Below the pieces are notes generated by a model, which saw only the letters and a list, made by a program, of their open reading frames with translations, made no database searches and was not told where the DNA came from. From the NCBI GenBank assembly GCA_944472135.2, contig OX235268.1, forward strand, positions 13,460,589 through 13,524,588: 64,000 bases of DNA. Reading direction: 5' to 3'. Source of the stretch: Trichobilharzia regenti. Its lineage: Eukaryota > Platyhelminthes > Trematoda > Strigeidida > Schistosomatidae. Positions 22,663 to 33,900 of the stretch are shown here, in pieces. The position numbers were made by a program, and so were the translations under genes. How positions within the stretch are numbered: the first letter of the stretch is position 1; every line of letters starts with the position of its first letter.

Positions 22663-24613
22663 TTGCTGAAATCTAAACAGTCTGAACTAATCACCTTCTT
22701 ATACAACAGTTATCTAAGAATCATCGCAGAAAACGTTCTTTCGATCTGTGCTTTAATGTAAACATATTTCACCGCCGTGTATTTGTGATCCTACATAGTC
22801 AATAATTGATTCGAAGAACCAAGTATTCAACACAATGTGGACAGCGAATGTTTCTTTAAAGCTTCAACATTTGCCATAAAAATTAAAACTTGACTGAAAC
22901 TGTAGAAGGTACAAAATCTACATTATACAAGGCAGATGGAGAAGTTTAACAGCTGTTATGTCACTGAAAACATCCGCTTACTTTCACCTATAATACAAAA
23001 TGAGTTAATCTAAACATTCTGCTCAATAAAAATAATCTAACCGAATATTTTACAAATCTTCTAGAATTCAAAAAGAACTATTCTAGGCATCCTTTAATGG
23101 AAAGCAGACCTGAATGATTTTTTCAATATTAATCAAAAAACAAAAGTGATAGCACGACACAGTTATTTTGAATTTGTATTACAAAAAAACAGACATTCAC
23201 ATAAATCCCTGCAGAAAAACAAACACTTACGATTCCCTGCAATTTGAAAAGGGATCTGTAAATAATCAATCTGTTAAATATATACCTCTTGAGTTTTTTA
23301 ATAACAACTGTCTTTCTCACTAAGTGGTTTGCAACTACATAGATCTTATTACAAATGGAAAGTGCTGTCAACTATGCTGAATCAATCATGAACTAGATCT
23401 CAAGTGAGTGTCGTTGTCGATGTGACTGATGAATTGCACAGTTGTGGAAATACTAAGAATTATATTCAAAACAATATACCCTAATATTTTGAATTGTTAC
23501 ACCTAGACACTGGAATAAAAGTTATAAAACTTCAACTTTTGATTATCTGAAAAATTTGTGTCCCATGCTTAAGATGAAACTTATGCGGTATTCACCGTGC
23601 TTTAATTGCGAAACTTTAGAATATTATTTTGGAGAAGTGAGAAAATCTAAGTTCTCTTCTGTAAATTAATGATAGGTCGGATAATACGTGTCTTTTCAAA
23701 CCGGTGATTGACTCATTAACTTCCAATTTTATTATGCTTCTTTACTATGTTTACTCTAATACTTAATTTTGTGGGGCAGCTTTTATTCGTTTCTGACTAC
23801 AATCCTTCCAATTGTGGAATTTCAGTTAACTTTGAGAATTTTAAACATCGATATTTATCAAAACCTGACTGGTGCTCTTCTCTTCTGTAGCCTAACTCAA
23901 ATATTGCTTCTGCACCATGTGAATTTCTTCTGTATTAGAGCTTAAGAAGTATAATTCACAAATTTTGGTCTTACACATGACAAAGCATACAATTACTGGT
24001 TGTAATAAAAACTTTATTTTGCTCAATTGGTAATCAAAGGGAAAACAGGAGCATATACTCGTGTTTCCTCTTAGTTACATATATCACGAGAGTTTAAAAA
24101 CGAACTTACAGATATTGCCTTCTTCAAAGAGAATGAAAACTTCAGTCAAACCCAGTCGAGAAGAAAAATGCCATGCTTTTTTTCTTAACCTAACAATATA
24201 ATTTTCCATTTCAAATAAATCCAAATAAAAGGCCAAATGAATATTTGTCTTCCATTGTAGAAAAAGAACCGATTAGTGCATAGGGATGTATATTGTTTCT
24301 TGTATATGTGTAAATAGGATTTTTTATATTTAAATGCGGAAGAGCCGTCAAATTTATAGCCATCATCTAACTTTTATATCAAAAAATGAATAAACATTAT
24401 GCATAAATATATCAAGCTAACAGTTAAGGTGTGTTGTTATATGCAAACGTGAAAGCGACTTACTGAACTCCTCTTCAAAAGGAGGAAAATTTGAGTAAAC
24501 ATTATTATCATAGGACTTTGAAGAAAAATAGTCCTTCCATGTGAAAAGAATGTTCTTTAAACAAATAATATATTAACGAGAAGTTAACTTTATTTAATTG
24601 AATTTTTGATTTT
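22663..24613. other. Unassigned AT-rich DNA
   Basis: No coding or RNA signal. The 23,129-23,371 minus-strand open stretch has no recognisable domain. Confidence 0.45.
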
Positions 24614-24760
24614 CCCATCGATTGATTGGACCGAAGTGCTCGGTCTCAGGTTGACATGTCGGATTCTTGTGCTGCTGCTTCGACGATGTCTGAGGATGTG
24701 ATTAAAATTTAATTTGTGGATGGAAGTTAACTTTTCTAGAATTTCATAGATAATTTAATC

Positions 24761-24936
24761 TGTGGATGGTGACTAGCAGTGGAACCCAGGATGCGCATTT
24801 CGTCCTATTTGGGACTCGTCAACTGGATGTACCTGCATTTCCTAGTGAGTGATGATGTTTCCACCGGGGCTCGAACCCAGTGTTCTTAGTTTTAAACGCC
24901 AAAGCGTTATTAACTAGACCACTTTTGCCACAAGAA
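24761..24936 (-). mobile_element. Sm-alpha-like SINE
   Basis: Better preserved than the copy at 21,458. The B-box GGGTTCGAGCCCC is intact on the minus strand (near 24,880) and the A-box region AAGTGGTCTAGTTAATAACGC precedes it. The hammerhead region and CTAGTCACCATCC end follow. This family supports assignment to Schistosoma. Confidence 0.85.
24776..24836 (-). ncRNA. Sm-alpha hammerhead ribozyme, core C3U
   Basis: The minus strand reads GCAGGTACATCCAG, then TTGACGA (C3 to U), stem II GTCCCAAATAGGAC, GAAATGCGCATC as stem III with cleavage triplet AUC, then CTGGG closing stem I against CCAG. All other core and stem positions match the well-known schistosome hammerhead. C3U alone is expected to impair catalysis. 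Confidence 0.85.
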
Positions 24937-25019
24937 GTTGAAATGTCAACCTGAGACCGACCACTTCGGTCCAATCAATAGACTGGAAATTTCAAATTAA
25001 ATTAAATTTCATGGATAAT

Positions 25020-25304
25020 GTTTCTTAGTATAGTTACTGTCTATCAAACCGTCTTAATTGTCAATATGCATAACTAATTAATATAAACGCATAAGTGAAG
25101 GAGTGTAAAACTGTTTTCATTGATTCAAGTGGGGACTTTCATCAACAGCGTCTTCATAATTCGCTGATGATACTTATATCAGAGGCAAGAAATATTTTCT
25201 CATCTAAATAAAAGGTAAGGAGTAACTTCGTAAAGAGGAATCATTTCAAACAACAGACTGTTGATGGCTAAAATCATTGACTCTAAATATTCTTTAACTG
25301 CAAC
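25020..25304. other. Unassigned DNA upstream of PLE relic
   Basis: Nothing was recognised. It may be a too-diverged N-terminal part of the adjacent PLE. Confidence 0.35.
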
Positions 25305-27045
25305 TTGAAGCTGTAAACATTCCTCTGAAAATGAAAGACTGAATCCTTCATTGAAGCCGAAGTGTATGAATCCCTGAGACCATATAGCTTAAATATACCT
25401 CGGTTAAACAGATTGTCGGAAGTACAAAGAAAAGACACACATCTACGAACCACTCTCGACATGACGAATTCACCTTACCATCGCACTGCTAAATTGTTAG
25501 TTGGCTATACTAGGACTAACCTGTATATTATTTTCCTGCCTCTGAATCCTAGATTCCTTCAACTTCGTCAGTTTCACTGGAAACTTCAGTGTTTCTAGTC
25601 AAATCGTGCTTTCACTAGATGTAACATTGTGTCTAAGTAGCGCCACACTAACTGAAACAGAACGCTGCATATGTGAACATACTAATTCCAAGGGAATAAC
25701 AATTGGAATACCCACTGATTATTTGAAGGAACTCCTGTTGAGATGCGCTCAAAATGTTGATTTCTATTTCACTGATCAGATATTTAGCTATGGGCTTACC
25801 ACTAGGCCAGACGTTTACAGATTTATTCACGTTGAAACTCGAAATCATAAAATCAGAGAAAGCGGTTTCCACCTTCATGTTTTACAAATGATAGATAAGT
25901 GATGCTTTCATTAACCACAGTTATGCAGAGAATACGGGAGATATTCTGGATTTAATCAACACCCGCCAGCCTGCAATGCAGTTAACATAAAAAAAGTCTG
26001 ACTCAGAAAGATCTTTACTGGATATACATCTGGGAAGACGTGAACAAAACAAAACAATGAAATGGTTCATCAAAGGAAGGCTGAAGTGGAGTGGACGACT
26101 CAGTAGCTTCCATAGTTGGGTGCCTCTATACAAAAATGAAACCTAATGCGTACAATGAGCCACAAATCTTCAGAATTTCAAACCCTGCCACTGTGTGAGT
26201 GGGACTGAACACTTTGAAAACAATCCTCCTCGAAAATAGCTATTCAGAAAGTTTCATATTGAAATCCATGGAAGCTAAACTGCCCACAAAATTTCTTCAC
26301 AGCTGAACTTCAACTGGATTTTTCTAAGAGACCAAAGATCTTCGTGTACGTGAAGGATAAGGTACCACTGTTGGCCTCATTAGTGTACATCTATCAATTT
26401 ACTTGGTCAGTTGGAGCTAGTTATACCGAACGTAAACAGCATTTGTTATCCAAATGCATCGTCGAACACTTCCTTGATGGTTTTATAAAGAAAAATAAAG
26501 ATCCCCCACAGATGTATCCAGGATCACCTAATCGAATCTAGACACCAAGTTAACTCATAAAGGAACTTCAAAGTTTTCCACAGAACACGTGGGAATCTTG
26601 CTAAAGGAGTAGGAATCATACTTCTTCAAACCGCAAAAACAACGGCAGTTCACATAGTTTAACCTGAACTCTGCATACGTAAGAGTGTTTTCAGTCATTA
26701 AATCTACAGTGAACCTGATCTATCTTGACACGAATTACGTAATTTTCGTTTCTTATTTTCTTGCTTGTTTGCTTCTTAAGTGTATAATATTTTTTCTTCC
26801 ACTACTCATGGAATCTCTAACCTTTATCATCATTGTTTTTTAACTCGACTCTCTTCTGAATGTTAGTTGAATAATATTCAACTGTGTCGGCTATATTAAG
26901 TCATTCAGTGTAATTTTTTAAATTTCATTTTAGTTTCCACCCGATCAAGGCATTTTATATCATGCAAACTGTCACCTAAAATTTACATTTCTAATCATAT
27001 ATCTTTCGAATTATTCCATTTGCTGCTAATATAATTTACGTCTCC
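25305..27045 (+). pseudogene. PLE-1-related relic (RT to 3' UTR)
   Basis: Collinear with the second half of the PLE-1 ORF but heavily decayed. Readable pieces are SLNIPRLNRL and LDMTNSPYH (25,390-25,480), SLDVTLCLSSATLTET (25,610-25,660), IGIPTDYLKELLLRC (25,700-25,745), a FHSWVPL piece near 26,110, VKDKVPLLASLVYIYQF and SVGASYTER (26,345-26,430) and the HLIES tail near 26,525. YVDD and the MGSP motif are destroyed. The 3' UTR (to about 27,045) still follows PLE-1 order. It is far more diverged than the A/B copies, so it is an older insertion. Confidence 0.85.
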
Positions 27046-27695
27046 TACACATAGCTGGAGCTGTTGCGATAAGATCGACTAAACCGGAACCTTGTACCCA
27101 AAAAGAACACGTTCAGAGGCTGTTCCTAACGTGGCCAAACTTAAATTGGTAATTTTTCTTCTCATCAAGAGTGTTTCTTCCCCTTAACCCTCTTGGTTTT
27201 TTTATCTTTGCTTATTATTACAAGTATTATTATTACAATTATTATTTTTACGTTCATTATTATTATTCGTCATAATCTACACCTTTCATGCAAACATTCC
27301 CTCAATAATATCGAATTTTCCGTTTATACTATCCGGACTTATTATTAGTGATATTATCTCTTTTCTCAACATATGCCTCCACCTGTTTCATTTCACATAT
27401 TTGTTATTCATTATGAAAAGCCTCTCATCGCAGTCTTACTATCTCCTGTTTAACACAGATGACTTTGTACTAGCCACTCAACTGACACCTTGTTAATCGA
27501 TTTCAGCCTAGCACGTTTGTCACACAAATACGACTATTTATTTTGACACCCCATAACTAATCTGTTATTCTCCGTTAAAAATGTATCCGCCGCATAACTG
27601 GCCTTTATTGTAACAACAACCAATATTATATTTTATAATTGTAAGAACCTGAAGAGAAATTATTGAGAAGAATATTCTTTGTTCAGATTAACTCT
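27046..27695 (+). pseudogene. PLE family 4 relic: C-terminus, 3' UTR and 3' end
   Basis: AGAVAIRSTKPEPCTQK at about 27,055-27,105 matches the PLE C-terminal motif (AEAVAM...LEL). The 3' UTR is ATT-rich and corresponds to the antisense sequence at 11,150-11,600. The end (27,590-27,690), with CCTGAAGAGAAATTATTG, matches the arms of the palindrome at 10,633-11,127. This copy therefore links those arms to the 3' terminus of this PLE family. Confidence 0.65.
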
Positions 27696-27698
27696 TTA

Positions 27699-27729
<31 letters not shown>

Positions 27730-27756
27730 GTATATATATATATATATATATATAGC
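27696..27756. repeat. TA dinucleotide microsatellite (two tracts)
   Basis: Two TA tracts are separated by TTCAATG. Confidence 0.95.
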
Positions 27757-28244
27757 TGAACGTTTTTTTCATATGATTCAGTGGGGGATTCCAAAATGCA
27801 CTTACTAGTTAACTCTGAGATTTATCAAACAATAAAAATACAGTATATATATTCAGATCATCATTGCAAAGAGACTTTTTGAGTTATTTTAAGTAAACAT
27901 TTGTCAATATGATACAACTCAGAACATTAGATTGGTGAGTAACTCGACTCAAATTTCTTATATGCCAGTATTTCTGAAGTCAAAGCTGCAAATCAATATG
28001 TTTCACTTCCACTAAACTGTAAAACTGTAAAGTAATCATACCTAATTTTGAGTAACTGTCAGAAGACGCGAATAACGCCAAAATTTATGTACCTCATTTT
28101 TATAAATATTCTGATACTTGTTTCCCTTAGAAAGTAGTTACAGCATCACTCTACTTATGGTAAGCTGACCAATATTTACCAACATGCTAGAATTGCTATT
28201 ACTGACACAAGTAGACGAAATTAAACAACACGTAATGGCTATTT
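27757..28244. other. Unassigned AT-rich DNA
   Basis: Nothing was recognised. Confidence 0.4.
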
Positions 28245-28600
28245 CATCCACCTATTGAATATATTTGATTGAAAACTACTAAATAGTACGACGTGTCTAG
28301 TCTTTTCTTTGGTGCAAACTGAGTTCCCTGAGGCAGGTTTCCAATGTGATCACTATCCTAGGTAGCTTACCATCACGGTGCAAATTGATCTGATGATATT
28401 AAATGGCTGGAGGCAATCGGCAGGAAGCCTTCCACCTAAGCCTTGTTCTAGTTGACACACCAGTCGGCATGGCGTATCTGTAACCTTCAAGGAACTCATA
28501 TCCCTTTTGGGATTCAAAACCGCGTCAGTCACCGCTGTCTGCGGTCACAGACGTCACCAAGGCTTCTTGCCGATTGCCTCCAACTATCTAGCATCATCAA
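28245..28600 (-). mobile_element. SINE family B copy (minus)
   Basis: Carries the reverse of the family core (ACTACTAAATAG near 28,278, GCTTACCATCACGGTGCA near 28,365, TGGAGGCAATCGGCAGGAAGCC near 28,408). It includes a disturbed tRNA-like region up to 28,560. It abuts a plus-strand copy, forming an inverted pair. Confidence 0.7.
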
Positions 28601-28925
28601 ATCAATGTGAACCGTGATGGCCACATTGCAAACCTGACTGATAGAATTCACTGTGCACCAAAGAAAGGACTTGATACGTTGCACTATTTAGTAGTGTCCA
28701 ATCAAAATATCTACTGAAGTCCTACACGAGGTCAATCGTGAGTCCGTATACCTCAGTGGTAACTTTCCTGAGTGCCCCACTGGGTGACTGCGGTTCGAAT
28801 CTCAGAAGGGACAGGAGTCCCTTAAACATTGCTGATACACCTTGCTCACAAGTGTCAGCTAGCAATAAACCCAGGTGAAAGGCTTCCTTTCGATTGCCGC
28901 CAACTATCTAATATCACTTATTGAA
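28601..28925 (+). mobile_element. SINE family B copy (plus), tRNA-derived
   Basis: The tRNA-like head at 28,738-28,810 has A-box-like ACCTCAGTGGTAAC and B-box GGTTCGAATCTC. The tail ends in TTCCTTTCGATTGCCGCC and CTAATATCA. It is collinear with 45,915-46,312. No hammerhead core was found in this family. Confidence 0.75.
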
Positions 28926-29940
28926 TTCATTTAGAATAAAATACATTGTTGTTGTTCCCATATTCCATCTAATCTTGGAGTTTGTTATAATTTCTGTTTC
29001 TTCATTTTAATAACGATACTGTTCAATATAATAATCTCTCGCGCGATTTCAATAGTTAATGCAAAATTATTAGGTGGAAATCTTACTGTCATAAACTGAG
29101 CAAAAACAAAAAAAACAAAGATTAATTCGAAAGTGTATGAGGCATACTTTGTTCAGTTACACAGTCTCTTAGAATATACAGGAATGAAATTACACGTGCC
29201 TCATCAGAATAAACTTTTATAAAAAAAAATTTCGTTTTCTGCAATGATATTTCTTCTAAAGGCTATTTTTGAAAATGTCTACCATGCTTTCGCAATAATT
29301 TTCAATCTCATGAAATAAAACCACATCATTACGCAGTAAAATAATTTGTTGAAATGAAAATGATCTCAGAAAATCAGAAATTGGCTTCTCTAGTCAACCG
29401 AAGAATTCTCATTTGTTCGACTGCATCTATCATCAGATAAAATCTCTGTCTAAAGGAATTTAAATAACTAAACTGCTCCATCAGTCGAGTCATATGTAAC
29501 TGTATATGACTATGATATCAATATTCCCCAGCCATTTTTTGTGTGCCAATAAATCGGTATCAGCTATACGCTATGTTTGTAAAAGTATAAAGAAATATAC
29601 TTAGACGTACTTCTAACTGCTATTGCATTATATTTTGATAAATATATTACTCACCTTTCTTTCCTGAGAAAAGATAATCACTTTTAAGATCAAATCTTCT
29701 TTAGACCAACGAAGTTGCCAGATTACTCAATTTTAGAAGAATGTATTTAGAAAGTCTTACAATTTACATATTTAACTTCACAGTATGCAGGGAGATTTAA
29801 ACCTTGTCATTATTACCTAAGGCATTCATTCATCATTCACAGTAAACTCCATAAAAAGTTCTAAATGTCTTTAGATAATGCATAGATTGTGCATTATTAA
29901 TCTCTTAGTCCATATTAACTCTCCTTTTCTAGAAAAAATG
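28926..29940. other. Unassigned AT-rich DNA
   Basis: Nothing was recognised. Confidence 0.4.
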
Positions 29941-30925
29941 TAGAAACGTTAGCCTTACTTAATCTTCAACCCTCACTTAAAGCCTTTAACAATACCGTGG
30001 ATTAATTCTTTCTTCTGACCCATCATGGTCTTCTCATGACTTAGCGATTTCTAAAAGAATATTTAGTCTGAGTGTTTACATTAAGAAGTTAAGGCACTTA
30101 GTCATAACTCAACTCCTCATCTTACAGCTTGTGAACTCGTGCATCTTACCTATACTGTTGACCCTTATTCTTTCCTGGATGGCTTATAAAAGACTATGTC
30201 ATACTTCGCAGAACTGTAAAGACTGTCAGCAGGGCGAGTAATGGTATCCCATTGGGCATATCGATCGTTGACATCGTCATTGATAGGCATTTGATGTCAT
30301 GCAACAAATTTGCTAAAGGAATTTTGTCAGCACCCTCAGCTTTCACCATGTGTATCCTCAAATATAGCAATAAGTCTTTTCAGAAGACTTTAATCACGTA
30401 CAAAAATCTGCTATAACATCTTTTGCACGTATTTTATGTGATGAAAATAGTGTCAGGCATGAGCTAACTAACTAACCTTCTTTGCACTAGTAAATAAACC
30501 ATTTTCTCCACACTTATAACATCAAACTTTATTGCTGTTATACTTCTTGTATTTATAATCCTCTCACTACTTTGTTTTTATTTGTTTTGTTTTTTCATAA
30601 GTGTGAACATCATTAAAGCTGTGTTATAACGGTTAATTTTGTATTTCCCCTCATCATACCGTATCAACAGATCATTATATTCAATATGAATCGACACTAT
30701 TGTTTGAAATAAACTCACTGATATTATTATTATATTTATTATTCTCATTTTATACTTCGAATATTTTTGACTCTATGCCGTAAATGTGGGGAAATTCCTC
30801 TTGTTAATTTTATTTTAATTTTTCAATTTTATTTTTATTTTGGGTAAATCATATGGAATAATGTGACAAATGCTGAGAATTCCATTCTGCATTATAAGTA
30901 TTGTTTTTGGAATAAAGTAGATTGT
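29941..30925 (+). pseudogene. CR1-like relic (C-terminal region and 3' end)
   Basis: Diverged match to 9,160-9,720 plus the 3' UTR. Shared landmarks are CATCTTACC...CTGTTG...TTCTTTCCT near 30,140, the CATACTTCGCAGAACTGTAAAG...GTCAGCAGGGCGAGT segment near 30,210, and the terminal TGCTGAGAATTCC...GGAATAAAG at 30,870-30,915. No frame is open for long. Confidence 0.65.
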
Positions 30926-31141
30926 TATTATAGAACCACTTTGCAGTATTACCAGAATTACTACTATTAATATTGCTAGTTAGAATTAAAGGAACAATAC
31001 TTGGAAGAAATATTTATAGACGTACTTTCCGGTGAAAGGTCTGTAAAAAACAAAGTTAAAAATGATCGCTTTTTATCACTTACAACTCAGTGCTATTCAG
31101 ATTATTATTATTATGTTATTTTCAAGTGTTGAAAATACAAA
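30926..31141. other. Unassigned AT-rich DNA
   Basis: ATT-rich and short. Confidence 0.4.
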
Positions 31142-31325
31142 TTGGATGTGAGATTTCAGGATGAGCTGACATCAGTGAGACAATCACTGGAAAACCTGGG
31201 AGTACTGAACAGCTGTGTCGTCCTAGTTTGTGACTCGTCATCAGTACCCACCCACAGGGGTTTGAACCAAGCACCTTCTTGTTAAAAGGCGAGGTCCAAT
31301 CAGACGAAATCCCTACAAATCCAAT
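31142..31325 (-). mobile_element. Hammerhead-bearing SINE copy
   Basis: Minus-strand member of the 17,280 family. The hammerhead part reads CTGATGA, GTCACAAACTAGGAC, then GACAC. CUGAUGA is intact but GAAA has become GACA and stem II has one mismatch. A B-box-like GGTTCAAACCCC is visible near 31,260. Confidence 0.7.
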
Positions 31326-33094
31326 ACTGGAAAATACAAATGTCCACTAGTTAAACATACTGATATTTTATAAGCACTTTATAAACTTGATGATGAATAA
31401 ACGAAGCCTAGAAATTCTTCATAAAGACTTTAAAGATTTCCATTTTATCGGTTGATATGCAAAACATGAACAGTTTTAAATTCTTGATACTAGAGGCTTC
31501 CTACATTTTTATGCACTTATTCAGATTTTTCACTCTTTTTCAACCCATAATTTTCATCCCAATGCAACTACTGCTGTCAGTCACAACAGAGTTTCCAGAA
31601 CTGGATGACATGCATGCTGAGCCAGAATGATAATTCTCATAGTAAATCATACAGAGATGTAGAATAAGAAACAATTTCTTTACGACGAATCATTTTCAAC
31701 AGCAGTACAACTGCAACTGTATTCAAAGGGGGTAGTCATAAAACAAGTCGAATACAGCTATGTTATAAAAATACTTCACGCAATGTGAGGAATAATCTAG
31801 AAGCGAATATACAATTGGAAATTATGAAATGATAGTTGGTATCATGTAATACATGCAAGAATGACCTAATCCACTCTGAAAGTACACAATAGCTGGGATG
31901 TAATTTTTTCTCTTTACATTTGTGTCGCATTTTATGACACACAGAATTCCTACAAAAGTGTGTCTACAGTGGTTATGGTTCACCTAAATACCTTCAAATT
32001 TACTACCAAGTTTGTCATTGTGCTAAAACTAATTTCGTTATTTTATCTACCTGATGTATGCATATCTGTAACCAATCTTAGTACAAATGATTACTGAACA
32101 TTTGACACATGTTTATCTGTCAATGAGAGGCGACCTTCTATGATTTATGTCCATTAAAGTACCAAAGAATATATTTGGACAGGTGTTATATTGAGAGATA
32201 TTTTATAATACAACTGATTTAATTCATAAACACTTACCTGCTGTACCTGTTAAAACGACGGTTAACTCCTTAATTTGATCTTTTTATGAAGTGTTTGAAA
32301 AATACCAGCTACTTATCGTTAATAAAATAAACAATACTGAAGTCATAACAACATACAGGTATTTCAACCGTCTCATCACTTCTTGCATCATTCTAGGATA
32401 ATAATCGACCCATCCGAAAGAATTCTAATCACTGGTCAACAGTAAACTACCCTCCAATATTATCAATATTATATAATATATAAATATATTATTCATAACT
32501 GTAACTGAGATGTTCATGAACATACTCTTATAACTTTCTGTTGAAAAAAAATGGAAAAAAAGTTCAGTTCAATTATTCTTTGTCAGTATCAGAGGGATCG
32601 AGGATAAGCATCATACTAAAATAATGAAGCTGTAACACTATCTACTAGTTAAATAGGATAGTATGCGCTTAGTATCCTTGATGCATTATTGAAACCAACC
32701 AGGATATAAATAACAGAACAATTGGAAATTTAGGACTAGAAAAAGCCAATAGAGATAAAAGACATAACACAATAACATTTCTTCTTCAAAAATGAAGGTT
32801 ACATTTTGAAATCGACAATTTATTTATTCTGGCTCTACCATTATATGTAGGTTTCTATACATAGAATATTCTAGAAAAATTGTAATTAACAACACTGGTG
32901 TTTTCAAAATATTATCGATTTGTTAAGTAAGGTCAATGGAATCACTGTTCAAGAAAGACACTGAAGGTATATTAAGCATAAAAATATAATAGTAAAAAAA
33001 TATATATCAAATAAAATTTTAAAAAATTTCCACAACAAAGTGAAGATTATTAGCACCTTGATAACCAGGGTAAGTACAGTGTCTAGACTAACGT
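31326..33094. other. Unassigned AT-rich DNA
   Basis: No gene, RNA or repeat was recognised. Confidence 0.45.
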
Positions 33095-33401
33095 TTTCTT
33101 TTGCATACACAAGTTAGATTTCTCACTTTGGACCCCAACGGCCTCGGCAATACGGAGTAGACGAACTCTTAAAGTGAAGTTAAAATTACTTGGTATACAC
33201 TAAAAGCCTCATTAACATCAGTCTTGTATTCTTTTCCACGAGATGAGATAGAATAACGATATGAATGGATTTTGTTTGTCGTTTACTCAAAAACGCGGAG
33301 TGATGTTTGGAAATCTGACGATAAACATGCCCAATTGTGCGGCCTGTATAAGTGGCTCCCAAGGAGTATTTAAATTTGTAGATATACATAAGAAGAGGCA
33401 A
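33095..33401 (-). pseudogene. PLE relic, GIY-YIG domain (minus)
   Basis: The minus strand reads PLLMYIYKFKYSLGATYTGRT, matching the CIYQFTCSCGARYVGRT opening of the PLE-1 endonuclease. It continues with RQISKHHSAFL and ILSHLVEK. After a break, RVRLLRIAEAVGVQ and NLCMQKK follow near 33,170-33,110 (the E-containing C-terminal motif). RT sequence is absent. Confidence 0.75.
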
Positions 33402-33469
33402 ATTTAGGCAGTTTATCTTTTACTCTCGAATGCAAAATTTTGGTGGTTCTGAAGACACAGCGTACCGCA

Positions 33470-33565
33470 TTCCTAAGGCGTAATGAGTTCTCCTACCACA
33501 CATTACCGAGGCTGTTGGGGTGCACATTGTGAAAGTTAACTTTCAAAAGAAGCATCCAAAAGAAG
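33470..33565 (+). pseudogene. PLE C-terminal relic (plus)
   Basis: The plus strand reads ITEAVGVHIVKVNFQKK, closely related to the RIAEAVGVQ motif of the minus-strand relic just upstream. Two relics of the same PLE subfamily thus lie in inverted orientation about 70 bp apart. Confidence 0.6.
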
Positions 33566-33774
33566 CTGGCTTAGACACTGTCATGACCTTGGCCAGCAAG
33601 ATACTAAAGATCTTCAATTTGTTGTGGAAATTTCCTTAATTTTATTTGATATTCTATTTGCTATTACATTTTTGCGCTTATTATAATTTATGCATCTTTA
33701 GTGAACTGTAATTGTATTGTGATCTACCTTAACAAATCGATAGTATTCAAAATAAATACCAATAATATTATGGA

Positions 33775-33900
33775 CGTCTATTCTAGAATATTCTGTGTAT
33801 ATAAGCTTACGCATAATTGTGGAGCCAGAAAAGGGAGCTATCGAAAGGGATATTTTTTGTTCAATTTTATGGTTTTTTCCAGATATCTAAATGAATACTG
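33775..33900 (+). pseudogene. PLE GIY-YIG opening, short relic
   Basis: FCVYKLTHNCGARKG near 33,790-33,835 resembles the MCIYQFTCSCGARYVG start of the PLE-1 GIY-YIG domain, and then homology ends. Confidence 0.45.

Larger units (their letters stand above)
24614..24987. repeat. 46-bp inverted repeat enclosing an Sm-alpha-like SINE
   Basis: The left arm (24,614-24,660) and right arm (24,941-24,987) are inverted copies, including TTGATTGGACCGAAGTG and GGTCTCAGGTTGACAT, with few mismatches. The SINE at 24,761-24,936 lies between them. The arms are not part of the other Sm-alpha-like copy in this window. Confidence 0.75.

Noticed and set aside
27696..27756. TA tract as a regulatory element
   Set aside because: It is a plain dinucleotide microsatellite next to a PLE 3' end.
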